From Avichristensenella sp031550535 (lineage in GTDB: Bacteria > Bacillota > Clostridia > Christensenellales > Aristaeellaceae), in the NCBI GenBank assembly GCA_031550535.1, contig JAVBOM010000057.1, positions 1 to 64,000 of the forward strand: a DNA stretch of 64,000 bases, read 5' to 3'. Below the pieces are notes generated by a model. The model had not been told where the DNA came from. It did no database searches and worked only from the letters and a program-made list of their open reading frames with translations. The translations under genes were made by a program, and so were the position numbers. Shown here in pieces: positions 62,056-64,000 of this stretch. The stretch's first letter is position 1; each line of letters begins with the position of its first letter.

Positions 62056-63093
62056 ATGGCAAACACGGCAAGGGTGGTCTGCTTTGGGGAAATCATGCTG
62101 CGGCTGATGCCGCCGGGGTATCTGCGCCTGAACCAGACGCAGACGCTGGACATGACGTTCGGCGGGGCGGAGGCGAACGTCTCCGTGTCGCTGGCGAACT
62201 ACGGCGTGGATGTGGCGTATGTCACCCGCCTGCCCGCGAACGGCGTCGCGGACGCGTGCGTGCAGCAGCTTCGCGGGTTCGGCGTGGATGTATCGCACAT
62301 CGCGCGCGGCGGGGACCGGATGGGTGTCTATTTTGTGGAGCGCGGCGCGTCCATGCGGCCGTCCAAGGTGACGTACGACCGGAAATACGCGTCCATCGCG
62401 GCGCTGAAGCCGGGCGAGATCGACTGGGCGAAGGTATTCGGGGGCGCGGACTGGTTCCACTGGACCGGCATCACCCCGGCGCTGTCGGGGGATCTGGCCG
62501 CGGTGACGCTGGAGGCCGCGAAAACGGCCAAGGCCATGGGGCTGACCGTGAGCTGCGACCTGAACTACCGCAAGAACCTCTGGACGAAGGGCGAGGCGAA
62601 GGAAACCATGACCGCGCTGATGGAATACGTGGACGTGATGATCGCCAACGAGGAGGACAGCGGGGACGTGTTCGGCATCAGCGCGGAGGGCGCGGATATC
62701 GAGGGCGGATCGCTGAGCGAAACCGGCTACCGGAACCTGGCGAGAAAGCTCGCACGGACGTTCCAGTGCAAGAAGGTCGCGTTCACGCTGCGGGAGAGCT
62801 TTTCCGCCAACGACAATGATTGGTCCGGCCTGTTGTACGACGCGGAGACGGACACGGCCATCCGGTCGCGGAAGTAGTCCATCCACATCGTGGACCGCGT
62901 GGGCGGGGGCGATTCGTTCGGCGCGGGGCTGATCTACGCGCTGCGTGAGGGGTACGGCGACGCCGACGCGATTAACTTCGCGGCCGCGGCATCGGCGCTG
63001 AAGCACACGATCGAGGGGGACTTCAACCGGGTGACGCTGGCCGAAGTGAAGAGCCTGATGGGCGGCAGCGTTTCGGGCCGGGTGCAGAGGTAG
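62056..63093 (+). pseudogene. PfkB-family 2-keto-3-deoxygluconate-kinase-like gene with in-frame TAG
   Basis: About 346 codons. The N-terminal 273 residues (GEIMLRLMPPGYLRLNQTQ, FGGAEANVSVSLANYG, SCDLNYRKNLW) are a ribokinase-family kinase. An amber TAG at 62875-62877 follows RSRK, and the same frame continues with SIHIVDRVGGGDSFGAGLIYAL, which holds the catalytic GGGD motif. Homologues have a tyrosine (TAC/TAT) there, so one base change explains it. The truncated product would lack the catalytic base. It may be a sequencing error, a recent nonsense mutation or readthrough. GGGGAG precedes the ATG at 62056. Confidence 0.85.
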
Positions 63094-63110
63094 CGGGATG
63101 GCGCGTGCAA

Positions 63111-63193
63111 AGGAAGGGATTTCTGGCGAAATCCCCTTGATGGCGAGGATTCGGGAATCCTTGCCGCGCCCGATTTTTTCAAATCGCGCCGCC
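63111..63193 (+). repeat. Twin-hairpin element, copy 16 (three hairpins)
   Basis: GGGATTTC-TGGC-GAAATCCCC, then an extra hairpin GGCGAGGATTC-GG-GAATCCTTGCC, then GCGCCCGATTT-TTTC-AAATCGCGCC. It ends 19 bases before the phzF start. Confidence 0.8.
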
Positions 63194-63211
63194 TCTGTAG
63201 AGTACGTACAC

Positions 63212-64000
63212 ATGGACGTCTTTACGCGCCAAAGGCTCATGGGCAACGGTTTGGCCGTCGTGTTTTGCGACGGCTTTTTTTCGCCCGGGCTGATGCTGGA
63301 TCTGGCGCGCGAGTTCAAGCAGTTTGAGACGATTTTCCTGACCGGTTTTGACGGGGAGAGCGTTGGCGCGCGCATCTTCACGATGGAGGGCGAACTGCCG
63401 TTCGCGGGGCACCCGGTGCTGGGCGCGGCGGCGGCGCTGCACGCGCGGCACGGCGGGGAGAATCGAGCCGAAATGCCGATTTTGTTCCGTTTACCGGAAA
63501 AGGACGTGCCGGTGATCTCCCGCCAGACGGACGTGGGTTTCCGCGCGCAAATGCGGCAGGGGCCGCCTGCGTTCCTCGGGGAGCTGCCGCAGGAGGAGGC
63601 CATGTGGCTGGCGCGGGCGCACAGCCTATCGCCGGATGATTTGCACGGCGCGCTGCCGGTGGAGGTGGTGTCCACGGGGCTGCCGTATGTGCTGATCCCC
63701 GTGCGCGGCGGACTGGACCGCGCGCGCATTTGCGTGACGGACCTGGAGGCGCGCATCGCCGGGTATGGCGCGAGCTATACATACCTGTTCGACCCTGATA
63801 CGCTGGAGGCGCGCACGTGGGACAACCTGGGGCTGGTGGAGGACTCGGCCACGGGCAGCGCGGCGGGGCCGGTGGCTGCGTATCTCGTGCGGCACGGGCG
63901 CGTGCGCGAAGGGGAGAAGATCACGATTTCGCAGGGGCAATATGCCCACAGACCTGGGGAACTGACGGCGTGGGTGGAGGATGGCGAGGTGTATGTCGAG
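63212..64000 (+). CDS. PhzF family isomerase (partial, runs off the right end)
   Basis: 263 codons, no stop before the window end. MDVFTRQRLMGNGLAVVFCDG is the PhzF start (usually GNPLAVV), and GELPFAGHPVLGAAAALHA holds the catalytic glutamate and the GHP loop. EDSATGSAAGPVAAYL is close to the usual EDPATGSA. The family has two-fold pseudo-symmetry and catalyses isomerisations such as in phenazine synthesis; most members have unknown substrates. The ATG has no clear ribosome-binding site and begins 19 bases after a twin-hairpin element. Confidence 0.85.
   Translation, partial: MDVFTRQRLMGNGLAVVFCDGFFSPGLMLDLAREFKQFETIFLTGFDGESVGARIFTMEGELPFAGHPVLGAAAALHARHGGENRAEMPILFRLPEKDVPVISRQTDVGFRAQMRQGPPAFLGELPQEEAMWLARAHSLSPDDLHGALPVEVVSTGLPYVLIPVRGGLDRARICVTDLEARIAGYGASYTYLFDPDTLEARTWDNLGLVEDSATGSAAGPVAAYLVRHGRVREGEKITISQGQYAHRPGELTAWVEDGEVYVE

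Noticed and set aside
62875..62877. Pyrrolysine or other recoding at the TAG in the kinase gene
   Set aside because: A single tyrosine-to-stop change is simpler, the position is tyrosine in relatives, and no pyl gene is seen in the window.
61969..63756. 595-codon minus-strand frame over the kinase and phzF genes
   Set aside because: It lies opposite two genes with recognisable families and shows no motif of its own.

Overview
The window looks like chromosome from a spore-forming, high-GC (roughly 60 percent or more) member of the Clostridia. The evidence is a complete spoVA operon, ytfJ/gerW with its DUF2953 partner, a DacF-type D,D-carboxypeptidase, scpA-scpB, a Firmicutes-type purR next to pth and mfd, and a Na+-pumping decarboxylase. 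I see no rRNA, tRNA, CRISPR array, phage or insertion-sequence gene. The first 24 bases match an Illumina TruSeq adapter, so the left edge is an assembly-contig end and the source is probably a metagenome or draft assembly. The right edge cuts a PhzF-family gene.

Layout. 0.1-7.8 kb: a secreted unknown, two CNNM/CBS transporters, a nitroreductase with a DUF4097 protein, copZ-copA, and a RlaP-type nucleotidyltransferase. 7.8-15.2 kb: a pyruvate-dehydrogenase-type operon in the order E2-E3-E1, with E1 alpha and beta fused, then a secreted unknown and pgi. 15.3-18 kb: two flavodoxin-like genes and murC. 18.3-24.8 kb: purR, a shortened GlmU-like acetyltransferase, pth and mfd. 24.9-28.6 kb: an alpha/beta hydrolase, a membrane-anchored MurF-like ligase and ddl. 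28.6-34.1 kb: a membrane protein, a site-2 protease, scpAB, an Lsa-like ABC-F protein, a DUF2953 protein and ytfJ. 34.1-37.7 kb: DUF1848, a D,D-carboxypeptidase, a GNAT and an RsuA/RluB synthase. 37.9-42.6 kb: decarboxylase gamma, biotin carrier, beta and alpha subunits, then surE. 42.7-49.5 kb: an RpiR regulator, a BaiN-like flavoprotein, small enzymes, uxaC and a KDPG aldolase. 49.8-55.5 kb: cca, a beta-propeller protein, GrpB, ilvE and an AI-2E-type transporter. 55.5-64 kb: a GNAT, the spoVA operon with an extra 54-codon ORF, an ECF sigma/anti-sigma pair, a KDG-kinase-like gene broken by an in-frame TAG, and the partial phzF.

The most striking feature is a dispersed family of ~60-bp twin-hairpin elements, about 16 full, variant or partial copies in 64 kb. 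Both stems vary between copies with compensating changes. Seven copies end 14-21 nt before a start codon, just upstream of the ribosome binding site. One copy is inserted in frame inside cca (exactly 60 nt, 20 extra residues). Another appears to encode most of the N-terminal extension of a GNAT protein, and a third supplies the copA stop codon. This resembles the Rickettsia palindromic elements in behaviour, but here the copies are mostly 5'-UTR-like.

Functionally, the PDH complex feeds acetyl-CoA metabolism and the decarboxylase pumps Na+. uxaC, the KDPG aldolase and the broken KDG kinase point to hexuronate use. murC, the MurF-like ligase, ddl and the carboxypeptidase serve peptidoglycan. 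spoVA, ytfJ and dacF-type genes serve spore formation.
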